From Hedera helix (taxonomy: Eukaryota; Streptophyta; Magnoliopsida; Apiales; Araliaceae), in the NCBI GenBank assembly GCA_947179155.2, contig OX359264.1, forward strand, positions 52,755,702 to 52,819,701: a DNA stretch of 64,000 nucleotides, read 5' to 3'. The position numbers and the translations under genes are program-made. This document shows positions 27,001 to 38,290 of the stretch, in pieces. The stretch's first letter is position 1. The number at the start of each line of letters is the position of its first letter. The notes under the pieces were generated by a model. It searched no databases. It was not told the DNA's origin and saw only the letters and a program-made list of their open reading frames with translations.

Positions 27001-29571
27001 TTAATAATATAAAATATTGTGTAATGATAATTATTAATGAAATACTGTGCAATAGACACTTTATCAATTCAATAAATTAAACATTGTGTAATACCGTGTG
27101 CTGCTATACAATATCATGTGCTACTGTAAAATACCGTGTGTTACAGTAAAATACCATATGTTACCAAACCTTTTTCACTGGATATTTTAACAGTTAAAAA
27201 TAATAATACCGTTGACCATTTTTATTTAGAAAGCCTACTGTTGTCGTTTTCTACATCTGACAATATTTTGTTGTGGAGTCCACCCATAACTGAATATTTC
27301 GATGACGTCGTACAAATATTTCCCGACAGAACGAATATTCCTCGACAAAACGAATATTCCCCGACCAATCGAATATTGTCCGACATAAAATTTTTGCACA
27401 TAACATCCTTAACTTTAATTTTTATTAATTTAATACCTTTCTATTAAGCATAAAATTATGAAAAAAATTTGAAATCAATTTATTAAAATTCAAGGTCTTA
27501 CACATTTAGTTTATATAAATTATGTAAAGTAAATTATTTTATTATGATATATTATATAAAGTTATTTGTTTTATATAAAAAGTTAATTAATTTATATATA
27601 AAATTAGTTATTTTATATATAAAGTTAATTGATTTAATTATATATAAAGTTAGTTGTTTTATATATAAAGTTAAGTGATTTATATATAAAGTTAATTATT
27701 TTATATATAAAGTTAATTGATTTATATATAAAGGTAGTTGTTTTATATATAAAGTTAATTATTGTTTTATTAAATGAATGGTATTTATTAAAGAAAATCT
27801 GAAATGAATGGTATAAATTAAAGATAATGTAATAATTATAGAATTTGAAATGAACGATATAGATTAAAGATGATCTTTAAATGAATGATTTAGATTAAAG
27901 AAATCTTAAAAGATGAAATGAGTGGTATGAATTAAAAATTATCTTGAAATATATAGTTTGGATTAAATTAAGAAATCTTGGATTATGATAAGATTATTGG
28001 CTATAAATAGAGACATTAACTTAAAAAAAATTCATAAACTTTTTTGTTTATTCTTTCTTTCACTTTCTAAATATTATTTTGTGTAAGCTCTCTCTGGGTG
28101 TGTTAAAGTGTGTTAAAGTCATCTTGAGTATTTGTGAAGATCTGTAAGTGTACGAGTACTGTCCAAGTAAGTCTTTTTATAAAAGTTATATAAGTAACTA
28201 CACACATCACACGGTGTTTATAAATCTTCCTTTAAAAGACTCATTCTGAAAACTTTTTCTTGAAGATTTTTTTGAAATAATATTTTTAAAAACTATTTTG
28301 AAGTTTATTATACTTTATTCTGTACACTACACAAATTTTTACTATCAAATCACTTTTGATGATTTTATACAAATTGGTATATACCATAAAATTTATATGT
28401 GGTAGTTACTAATTAAATTATAAATATATAGCTTGATCAACTTCATTTAAATCAATATCCAGTCACGTGTTAAGATAAGTGATATCATTTTCTTTCATAC
28501 TCTTAACCTTATTACAGTAAGTGATATCTTTTTCTTCATACTCTTAAACTTACTATACTAAATATTGTTTGGTAAAATTTCTGAAATTGTTATATGTTCC
28601 TTAATAGTTTGCGCTTCATCTAATATCACTTTATTTAAACTTTCCTATTTTTCTGAACCTTTCTATTGAACTTTAACCGTTATTTTGAACTGTGTATCTT
28701 AAATATTATTCTTAAATTTGAGTCCACATCATGTTGATAATTTGAATATTATTTGACTCAGGACAAAATATCATGTTATTCTGTTCGTCATTTATATCTC
28801 TGTTGTTATTTTAATCATCAAAAATCAAGTTGTTGTGAATATCTGTGGCCTGGGGCACAGATGATAAGATAAATGCGATATAATTGTTGTGTCTTTTAAG
28901 GCACGTGGTGAATGTTCTCTTTAGCCTGGGGTAAAGAAGAACTATTTTTTGGTATGATTATGACCAAATGCTGTAGACTGGTATGATCATGACCATTGAT
29001 GTTATATTTAAATATCTTTGGCCCGTAGTGCAAAGATGAACTGTTGACTTGCATAATTATGACCAGGAACTGTGAATTTGTATTATTATGACCAGTGGTG
29101 TTTTAAATGATAAAAGTTTATGATGTTTTTATGAAAAAGAGAAACTCGTGGACATCATAGTCTACATGATTTTTCTAATAGATTGTTCATTCTGATGCTA
29201 TTATTAATTTAAAACTTGTTGTTAATTATATTCTATCAAGAACTCAACTATTGAAGGTTAATGATAATTTATTCATTGTTATCTTAGTCATGATATTTTT
29301 TTATTGGGCTATTTGAGCTCACTCTTTCTTTTTATTCTATTGTTCTTCAAGAAATAAAGGAGTAACTGGATCTAGCCGGAGAATGGAGTGAAAATTCGAG
29401 AGATTACTATAATAGTCTTTACATGTTGTATATAGTGTGGCAATAATAGTGAAGATTTAGTTGTGTATTATTGAGCTCTATATTTTGTACTAGGTTTTAT
29501 TTTGTATTAGATACCGTGTATTTTTGGCGTCTCAAATTGAACTATGTAGACTTAGATTAGGGGGTGTCACA
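24059..29571 (+). repeat. 3' LTR of the Gypsy element (copy E), interrupted
   Basis: TGTAAGACCCTG to GGTGTCACA. Segments 24059-24864 and 27503-29571 are collinear with the other LTRs, with solo LTR D between them. The TATA box is at 28002-28010. It lacks the 75-bp array. Confidence 0.9.
24865..27502 (-). mobile_element. Solo LTR (copy D), inverted, inside the 3' LTR
   Basis: On the plus strand it reads TGTGACGCCCC to GGTCTTACA, the reverse complement of the family LTR. The flanking duplications CATTT (24860-24864 and 27503-27507) are perfect. It is 2638 bp. The inverted TATA box is at 26592-26600, and a (TG)n run at about 26406-26425 interrupts the leader part. A cluster of acgcgttacaca units is seen at 26700-26790. 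Confidence 0.92.
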
Positions 29572-29576
29572 ATTTT

Positions 29577-29717
29577 TACTCTTTTTTCTCTATTTTTATT
29601 TTCTTTTTTAATATATGTACAAATTATACATTTTACTCTCTTTTCTCTATTTTTATTTTCTTTTTAAATATATGTACAAATTATATTTTTTTCATCATTT
29701 TAAAAATAGAGGGAGTA
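29577..29717. mobile_element. Right half of the interrupted Stowaway-like MITE
   Basis: It ends with agggagta, the inverted counterpart of the left end at 10200. Two tandem copies of a unit of about 57 bp (tttactct...atatgtacaaattata) occupy 29574-29690, so this half was internally duplicated. Confidence 0.68.
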
Positions 29718-32212
29718 AATATTTATCTCGAATAATAATAAATAGTGTAAAATTATATTTTTTGAATTAATTTTACATGGTTAGTAATTATATTTTAAAA
29801 ATATAATTTTGTATTATATTAATAATTATACTGTGGGAACACAAATTTTAGGTAAAATATTATATTTTAGTCTTTGTAAATTGTAAATATGTACTGCATG
29901 GAGACCTGGAGTATATTTTGTTCAGATTTGATTCAGTCACTCAATGAAACTTAACTTAACTTCACTTCAACTGGAGTTATCTATTTTATTTTATTTGAAG
30001 TTGCACTGCAACTTACTCTGGTGCTACTGCTGGTGCATGCAGATAGATATATAAATCCAAGTCTCAAAAATTAAAATGATTTGACAGAAATCAGTAGGAT
30101 TTGATGGATCATATCAAACACATCCATCAAACTAGCCAAAATTAAAATTAAATTATTAAAGAATTATATATATATATATATATATATATGTTTGTGTTTG
30201 TGTTTGAATTCATGTCAAGGAAACTCATTTTTAATGTCATTCTTTCTTTCTATCTTTCAATCAGACTAAATATATATCATCTCCCGACTTATATGGGGTC
30301 ACCTGGGATATTCTACCTTGGTGGGGTCCAGCCCATGGAAATCCAAGGCTACGTGACAGCCAGCGGAAACAGTAAGACTGCAAACCTATCAATATTTTAT
30401 CAATAATTTCTTCTACTAATAATTTACTACTACCTCTCAATAAAGGAAAGAGATTTAATGGGATATCCTTTTTGAACTCATTTTTATATATTTTTTTTTG
30501 AGTTAATTAGTGCACAACTGTTTATATTTGTGAAAAGGGTCTCTTTACAAAATTTGTGAATACAAAGAATGTACTCCCGAAGTCTATCTCATAATAAACG
30601 TATTATTTTAATTTTAATAATTAAATTATTATTTTAAAATAAATAATTAAGAATATTTATAAAAAAATCAAATCACAAAATTTGACGTTTGTGGTTCATT
30701 TTTTATAATTTATTATGATCATAATTTCTCGATTTATATCTTGACTTTTTTAAAAAAATTATTCATTTAAAAAATAGTTAATTTAATCATGAAAGTCAAA
30801 ATAAAATATTTATTATGGTACGAATGAAATATTTATTTATCATACCTTAAAAAACTTAATTTGTTATGTTAATTAAGTGATATAATAATAAAATTATGAT
30901 GACAAAATTAAATTTTTTATGTTACTTTGTATTACTATCACTAAGGGATTTTTGTATGAAACAAAAAAAGTATTATATATATATATATATATATAAAAGA
31001 ATTTTTGTAAAATATATGGATTATTTTATAACGTTAATAATTGTATGCACGATTAAAGTTAAATGAATTTATACATATTTTGAATTAAAAACTTTACAAA
31101 GTAAGTTTAAAAAGACTATACCATGAATGATTCATGGTATATATCAATTAGCAATAATAACTTGGCAACAAAAGATAGAATACATATATTACTTAGCATT
31201 AATTTTATATTTCTCTTATATATGAAACATATTATTATGTGAAATGAAGTTTGATTTGTAGATCAAAGGTAATAGTTCGGTGATAATTAAATCTCTTTTT
31301 TTTTTATTGTGCAAAGTAAAATAATATATTCGACTTTATCTTTCAACAGCAAAAATTTAAAATTCAACGAACGTTTCAAAAAAATTATCACTCACAATAA
31401 ATAACTTTACATCTTCACTGAAAATCCTCCAATCATAAATTCTAAAAAAATCATTTTTGGAAAACCTACTTTTATATTAAAATCCCTTCCAAACCTTGGG
31501 CACAATTGACATGAATGAGTGAGAAATGGCACTTGGATTTTATTTTGGGACATGCATGGACCCGATGGAGGGACCATGTGGGCTATCACCACCATAATTA
31601 ATGAAACACACAGCTTAGCTCAAGCCATCCATCCATCCATCTTCCATATATAGAAGGACCTTGATTCGACGGTACTAATCAGTATATATATGACCTCTGT
31701 CCCACAATAAGGGCCATGTTTAAAAAATACTTTAAATGTTAAGGATGTATTTTGTTTTTTGTGCCTTTAAAAGATAATACTCTCTATTTTTTTAAAAAAA
31801 AGTTTTATTCATAAAATTTATAAATATTTATTAAATTTGTTTTTAATTTCTTATATTTTAATAATAATAATAATTAATTATTAGTTGAATAGTGATAACA
31901 TGAATTAAATATTACGATTTTATACTATTATTATCAATAAAAACACGTCCTTTTATTTTGTAGAATTTTTTTTTGTTGTTGATAGATGTGCCCTTTTTGT
32001 AGAGTAAAAAGAGTAAGTTTGCAATTTATTGAGATAAAATTTTGATAATAAATTTGAGAATTATATGTTATTTTATGGAAATTAATGTTTTTAACTCTGA
32101 AATAAAAATTCTAATGTAAACAAACAATGTTTACAACAAATTGCACTATTTTTCATTGGATTATTTGCAGGAATATAATTTTTTTCACCGAAAATATCAC
32201 TACTCTCCTATT
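29718..32212. other. Intergenic stretch with MITE-like pieces, no gene
   Basis: No coding region found. About 30571-30835 (tactcccgaagtctatctc ... ggtacgaatgaaata) and about 31690-31975 (ctctgtcccacaataaggg ... gtccttttattttgtaga) have ends that look like degenerate inverted repeats of Stowaway-type MITEs. Two less AT-rich patches (30280-30380 and 31480-31680) do not look like transposon sequence; the second has a TATA-like ccatatataga and a CATGCATG box. Confidence 0.5.
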
Positions 32213-32503
32213 TTTAGGGGTGGGCAAAATTTTTATTTTTTCGATATATAGGTATATCAGATCTGTTCGAACCGAGACCAATCTGATTCGGCATATCTGT
32301 ATCGGTCCAGAGTTTTAGAGAATAGGTATTAACCGATTTTCTATTTTTTTTATAATAATAATAGTTATTATTATTATTATTTATTAATAATAATGACAAT
32401 AAAATATTAATAATAGATTTTTTCTTGATAAAAATCGATATTGAATCAAGTTTTATATAATTTTGGTATCGATTTAATTTTAATCAATTGAACACTCTTA
32501 TTA
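32213..32503. mobile_element. Possible hAT-type MITE
   Basis: The left end aggggtgggcaaaattttt and the right end, read inverted (aagagtgttcaattgatt), are imperfect inverted repeats of the type often seen in non-autonomous hAT elements. A target duplication was not convincing. Confidence 0.35.
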
Positions 32504-33354
32504 ATTTTATATTTTAATTAATAAAAAATTATAACTTTCTAGTTAAAAAATAAATAAATTAAGATTTCAGGCTCTTTTCATTAATATTTGCAGCATTACC
32601 AATGAGAGCCCTCGGATCGAGATCTGATGGTTCCCAATCTCTACTACTGTAAGAATATCTTCATCACCTTAATTCTCTCCAAGTACATAACATCACCTTC
32701 TGTCTTTTTCACTTTTGTACATATCTCAATGAACCAAAATGATCTCAACCGCTGATTTACCAATCCGACAATCCATATATATATATATATATATATTAGT
32801 ATATTACACACAAGTTAATGATAATATCACCTACAAAACTCTTAGTTATGGGGAGTTGTGAACCACTGATCACAGCTTGAAAGAAAGTGAGAGAAATGAG
32901 AAATAATTTCTGTGCAAGCAAAACCAGGCAGCTTTTTAATTCCGTACAGTACAACAGTAGGGGCAGTGACCGGCTATTTGTCTTTTTAGCGGTAATCCGT
33001 AAACAATCCAGCACTGTCCACAAGCAAAAGATATGTAGCCTTCTATATATATACACCCCTGCACATACAAAACGTAACCCTACGCCCTTTTTCTACGGGC
33101 TCGTTGCCCAAGAAATACAACCCGCAGGTGACGTGATCATCTGTGTATCCTGTTCAATCATGCTAGCTAAGCCTTTCCCCATTCATGAATACCCTGTACC
33201 TCATCCGTGTGAAATTTTGAAGGCATGTATAATAATAAATAACTCGGTTTTGATTTGCAAACATAATACTCCGCCGTTTGTTATTACTTGAAAATCGCAC
33301 GCATGCATTCTCACGTAAAATTTAAATTGAAAAAAAAAACAATGAAATAAATTA
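32504..33354. other. Unassigned stretch upstream of the BELL gene
   Basis: It is less AT-rich than its surroundings. A strong TATA-like ctatatatatacacccc sits at about 33042-33058, followed by relatively GC-rich DNA. An open frame of 134 codons (32887-33291) crosses it but shows no motif or recognisable similarity. It could be an untranslated transcript, a decayed gene, or regulatory DNA of the downstream gene; the sequence alone does not decide. Confidence 0.3.
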
Positions 33355-33628
33355 TACTCCTTCCGTTATACTTATTTTATTTTAAAATATAGAATTATTA
33401 TTAATTTTTTAAAATTAATTAAAGATATTTTTAAACTCAAAATTGATATGAATTTTTTTAATTTTAATTAATATAATTATAAATATTATAAAATAATTCA
33501 AGTGTTATTTATTATAAAATTTAGATTTTTATATTTTTTAATAATTTATTTTAATTTTAAATTTAAAAAATATATCAAATTAATTTATAAAAATTAATAA
33601 TAATTCTATAATTTAAAACGAAGGAATA
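33355..33628. mobile_element. Stowaway-type MITE
   Basis: TACTCCTTCCGTTATAC at the left and aacgaaggaata at the right form inverted ends bounded by TA. The interior (about 270 bp) is AT-rich and itself close to palindromic (attttaaaatatagaattatt ... ataattctataatttaaaa). Confidence 0.75.
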
Positions 33629-33798
33629 TATTATTCGGGACAAATACTATCATCAAAATTTTATGATGATTAATGTTGGCTGCAAGCCTACTGGTTTAAA
33701 TCCATGGCTATAGGTGTCATGTCAAAACTGTGCATTCTTTTACACGAATATGGAGCAAGCTAAGATGCTAAAGTGTTCGCGTCTAAAAAACAAGTTAT

Positions 33799-33800
<2 letters not shown>

Positions 33801-33858
<58 letters not shown>
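33801..33858. repeat. (AT)n microsatellite
   Basis: About 28 AT units. Shorter AT runs occur at 30172, 30973, 32778 and 54752. Confidence 0.95.
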
Positions 33859-33861
<3 letters not shown>

Positions 33862-35009
33862 GTCAAATTAATATAATATTTTATAATATAATAGATTATT
33901 ATATAAATATGATATTTAATATTTTTAATTCATCTATTATATATATTAACTTATTTATCAGTGCAATATTAATTATATTATTTAAGTTTTTAATTACATC
34001 TTTTAATTGATATATTAGTCTGTTATGTCCGTAATATAATAAATTATAAGAAAAAAACAGTAATAATTATAATTGATTTGATATTTTAATTTATAATTTA
34101 TTTTACTCATTACGTATAATTATATAATTTATTGAACTAAATATATTTTAAATACAATATAATATTATTATAATTATATTACGTAAATTATTATATTATA
34201 TTAAATTTTTATTCCACGAACCAACCACCAACTAAAAGAAGGAATTAACATACCCCTTCCTTACACTTTTTATCTAATTTCTTTTAATACGTATATATTA
34301 TTACTTGCAACACAATTATTTAAAAGAAATATTATGGTGTTGTTACATGTGATATTTTTATTACTAAATATGCATAAAAAATAATTATATATTTATATAA
34401 CATATTTTACACGAATTAAAAAAAATTAAAATAGAAAAAATATATATACTACTAAATATGTTGTGAAAGAGCGCTTCTACCCTTTTTGTGGCAACATTTC
34501 CTCCACTCGCATATATTATGGTCTCTTTTATTTTCTCTCTGCCAGTAATAATAACAGCATTATTAGCGTCTTCAAACATGCATTATTAGACAAACTATTG
34601 AAATTAAGGTTCCGTGCAATCAAGCAATAGTAGATAGTAGTCTTACTTTTAGCAAATTATAAATTGCATGGCAATTTATAAGCTTAAAGACTTCACATCA
34701 ATATTTAATTTAATTTAATTTAATTTAATTTTTTCTATTTTCGACCGGACATTTTTAGTAAATGCCAACGATGAGTATATAGGGAAAAATGGTACTTGCG
34801 TAATAAATCCAGCAATTAAGGGCGTAACTTAAAACTTCCGAATGTCTTGTACTTGTATTATTAATTCATTGTTGGGCGCCCTGGAGGGACCGGAAAGAGG
34901 GAACAAACAATTTCTCTCTCCTATATCAAATATTCGCCGTCAAATCTAACGACGTCAAAACGGGGCCTCTATTTTTTCACTTTAGTTTTGATGGTTTAGC
35001 TGCACGCCA
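33859..35009 (+). promoter_or_regulatory. Upstream region of the BELL gene
   Basis: No gene found. The distal part is almost pure AT. A (TTTAA)n run lies at 34707-34732. From about 34860 the composition changes to a mixed-sequence proximal promoter with ctctctcc, gacgtc and cggggcctc. Confidence 0.4.
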
Positions 35010-35010
35010 A

Positions 35011-35018
35011 TTATATCA
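35011..35018 (+). promoter_or_regulatory. Probable TATA box of the BELL gene
   Basis: ttatatca lies about 30 bp before a CT-rich leader (35040-35096) typical of plant 5' untranslated regions. The start site is inferred at about 35040. Confidence 0.45.
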
Positions 35019-35096
35019 CCCTTCGTGCAATCATTGTCCTTCACCCTCATCTCTCCTCCTCCAGCTACCAAGCTCAGCTCCACTCTCTCTCCTCTT

Positions 35097-35174
35097 ATGC
35101 CTGCCGGCCTCGCCGGAATATTCTGCCCGAGAAAGTGTTTAATCCCTCATGCAACTCGACGGGAGCTCGTCTGA
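35097..35174 (+). CDS. Upstream ORF 1 in the BELL leader (25 codons)
   Basis: This is the first ATG after the inferred transcription start. It encodes MPAGLAGIFCPRKC and 11 further residues, ending in TGA. It lies wholly inside leader exon 1 and overlaps upstream ORF 2 in another frame. If transcribed it would be met by scanning ribosomes before the main start, so a repressing or buffering role is plausible. Whether the peptide is conserved is unknown. Confidence 0.35.
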   Translation: MPAGLAGIFCPRKCLIPHATRRELV

Positions 35175-35217
35175 AAATCAAAGATCGATCTGGGTCGATT
35201 TCTTTTGTTCATTTTGA
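35149..35217 (+). CDS. Upstream ORF 2 in the BELL leader (22 codons)
   Basis: ATG at 35149, in a different frame from ORF 1 and overlapping its last 26 bases. It ends with TGA one base before the end of leader exon 1 (35218). It encodes MQLDGSSSENQRSIW and seven more residues. Termination right at the exon edge means splicing of the leader intron does not change it. Confidence 0.3.
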   Translation: MQLDGSSSENQRSIWVDFFCSF

Positions 35218-35218
35218 G

Positions 35219-35859
35219 GTAACGAAACAACTATTTATTCGTTTTCTGTTAACTTCTTGCTTTTTATTGATGGTTTTTATAGTTTAATATTTGGCTTTTT
35301 TCAGTCTAAATTCATATATAATAATTCATTTTTTTAATATAAATATTTCTGTATACTATTTTGGGTAATTTTATCACGTCCATGGAACTTCATGGAGTGG
35401 ATCCGGTTGCGGGTATTTGTATGTAGAGCTTACTTGCTGTGTGAGTGATCTGACGGATGTTTAACGGCCGTTACTTCAAGATTAGGGTTTTTATAGAGTA
35501 GTAAAACCATCTCCTTTGGTTATAGAGATTAAAATATGTCAGGAAGTTTCTTTACCACCTTTTCTTTTCTTTTCTTTACGCTTTGGGTTTGATCTGGATT
35601 TTCCTTTCTTTTCTGTCATGTTTTTATTCAATAATAAGATGAGTAAACATGAATTTTCCACTGTTTGGGAATAGTTTGTTTCTCTTTCTATGTAAGAGTT
35701 TTCCTGTTTACCTTTCCCTACTCCACTATTTTCGACTGCAAGCAGGTTGAATTGGACCAGCTTTTTCACTACATTTCTTGTAGATATACTTACTTGGAAG
35801 TTAATATCTATGTATTTATTGAAGTGCAACTCTTTTTGACTTGATGGGATCCCATGCAG
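35219..35859 (+). other. Leader (5' UTR) intron of the BELL gene
   Basis: Donor GAG|GTAACG at 35218/35219. The acceptor is most likely CATGCAG at 35859; alternatives are TTATAG at 35890 and TATCCAG at 35960. Using the last one would remove two very short upstream ATG frames that lie between 35860 and 35960. Confidence 0.5.
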
Positions 35860-35978
35860 GAGGAATTAATTGCTTAATGTTATTTTATAGGTGAAAAATA
35901 TTTAATATTAAGGCACCTTAATTGGAAAAATATGACAAGATTTATGTGAATATTATCCAGGGTAAAATAATTTTATTA

Positions 35979-38251
35979 ATGGAAATGAACAATTTTCGGA
36001 GTGAATCGCATGTGGCGCAGCAAAGCCGGCGTGATAAGTTGAGAGTTCAGCATCAGAATTCTGAGGATTTAGAAGAACATTACAATAATTTGGAACAATA
36101 CCCGGATCTTGTTCAGCTTCGAAATCTCAAGTATGGAACAACACCGTATGACCCGACTGTGTTTTCCTCGGACACGAGTTATGTTACTAAGAAAAATTCA
36201 CATGTTTTGTTACCTCAAAATGATCAGTCTTTACTGTCGGCTGATAAGTTTTCTGTTGCTAATTTGTCGCACCCGATTTCATCGAACCTAAACATTTCAG
36301 CTACTAAATTGAGTGGTGACCCACATAATTGTAGCAATTGGAAAAGCATTTGCTCGCAACAAAATTATGATTGGGCTGTTAATAATTATTCTAGTAATTC
36401 CACAAGTATTCATGAGAATAATGTAAACAACACATTGTTTGTGGGAGGAGAAGGCAGCACGCCGGGTTCATTGAAGGTTAACAACATTTCTTCTCAGCCA
36501 AATTCTTTTGGTTATCAACATGTGGTGGAATCATCTTTAGTAGCTAATCCATCGGGTGAGAGTTCAATTATTCATCAAAATAGCCAAAGGAATTTTGGGG
36601 GAATGCAGCATTGTAGTGATTCTTCTTTATTTGATTACCAAAATACCCTTCAAGAAGTTGTTACTTCTGCTACTGTTGGAGCCCAAGGGGAAGATATGTC
36701 TAGATATGGTGGGAAGGATTCGAATGAACTTCTTCTTCTTTCAAGTTTTGGTGATACTCAGTCGGCTCGTGTACGTGTTTGTAATAATTCTGGTAATTGG
36801 GTAAATAGGCAAATTGAGGATTTTTGGACTGTCAGAGACCGGAGGATGATCGCTGATAGTTCTAATGTGCAAGGCTTATCTTTGTCACTTTCATCAGTTC
36901 CACTTTCTAACACACGTGAAGGGCAATTTGGAGAAAGAAATTATTTGAGTGATCCTCTTGATTCAAAAGCGTTGAGGTCTGATTATTTATGTTCTAGCTC
37001 TAGAACTTCAATTGGCAGTAAAGTTTTTGGAAGTACTAGTCCGAACATAGTGGGGACTTCTACTATCCCTCATCGAAATGCAGTTGGTCCTCTTGGTCCT
37101 TTCACTGGTTACGCGACTATATTGAAGAATTCAAATTTTTTGAAGCCAACCCTACAATTATTGGATGAATTATGTCGTATAACTGTTCCAAACCAAATTG
37201 AATCACACGAGGTGTACTCCAATAAGATCTCTGAAGAAGCTGGGGTTTCTTTTGATCATGCTGTTAATGCTACTGAAAGCATAGTTGGGGCTAAGGGTGG
37301 TGAGTCAGGCGTCTCATCCTCGACATTTTATAGTTCAAACAAAATCAGCGGAGAAGCTGGAGGACGAAGCAGCTCAAATGGATGTTATCAGCCCGAGTAT
37401 CATCAAAAGAAGGCAAAGCTATTATATATGCAGGACGAGGTTTGTTATATAAACTTCAATTATTATTATTTTTGGGTTTGATAATATGGAATATTAAATG
37501 AAGAACTAGTCAATATTTTTAAAACAAAATGATCAGGACTGTTTTGGATTGATTTAGAGCAGTAGAAATTCCCAACTTGTTAATCAATTTGTTAATTTAG
37601 TTCAAAACATATTAGTTTCCGATTAACCTATGAAAGAAGGATGCTTTTGGTAGGTAGATGTGTTAGTTTCATATAAATTCCATTTCTAAGTTTCCTATAC
37701 ATTCCATTGAAACTCTCGTACACATGTCTAGCACTTTTCTCTGTGGAGAACTAACTGCATGTACACTTCCCTAATTGTGTTTAAGAGACCGAATATGTGA
37801 CCTTATTTTAGTTACTAAATCAGAAGTATTGTATAAACAAAAGAACACACACATGCATACATATGCCTGCATGTATATGTGCTCTATATGCACACGCGCG
37901 CGCACACACGCACATATATATAGGAATAACAAGGAGAGTAATCATCACAATTATGTATATAGAGCACATACATGTTTTATTGTATTATCCACATGCTTGT
38001 GCTTGTTGCATATACTTAAATCTGTTTCTATTTGCATGCTAAAATTTGCTCTTAGTTAATACGATAAAACTTACAAATTATGCTACTGTCATGATTCTGA
38101 ATTTGCTTTTTATTTGAAGTATCTCCCATATAACTTCAATGAAGTAATGATATTCTAACCAGAACACTTTTTTTGTTATCTGTTATTATTAATTATTTTT
38201 TCTTTTTCTTGCACTGATTGTAATTTTGTAATAATAATAATAATAATAATA

Positions 38252-38290
<39 letters not shown>

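Larger units (their letters stand above)
10389..29571 (+). mobile_element. Ty3/Gypsy (Tekay/Del-type) retrotransposon carrying three nested insertions
   Basis: TG at 10389 and CA at 29571 are flanked by identical 5-base duplications ATTTT (10384-10388 and 29572-29576). The element has a 5' LTR (10389-18315), a PBS-like site, a deleted pol region, a polypurine tract and a 3' LTR (24059-29571). Without the nested insertions each LTR is about 2.8-2.9 kb and the internal region only about 2.7 kb. gag, protease and the front of reverse transcriptase are missing. The element had therefore already lost autonomy, or was deleted after insertion. Pol motifs place it in the Tekay/Del chromovirus group. 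Confidence 0.9.

Noticed and set aside
32887..33291. 134-codon plus-strand ORF
   Set aside because: No motif, no signal peptide and no splice context. Start and composition look accidental, so it is kept only as part of an unassigned stretch.
35922..35978. Upstream extension of the BELL reading frame from a TTG at 35922
   Set aside because: The extension has no ATG. The conserved N-terminal signature follows closely after the ATG at 35979, and likely splice acceptors lie within the extension.
36109..36804. Alternative-frame ORFs inside BELL exon 1
   Set aside because: They are shadows of the main frame, which carries the family signatures and continues across introns in phase.
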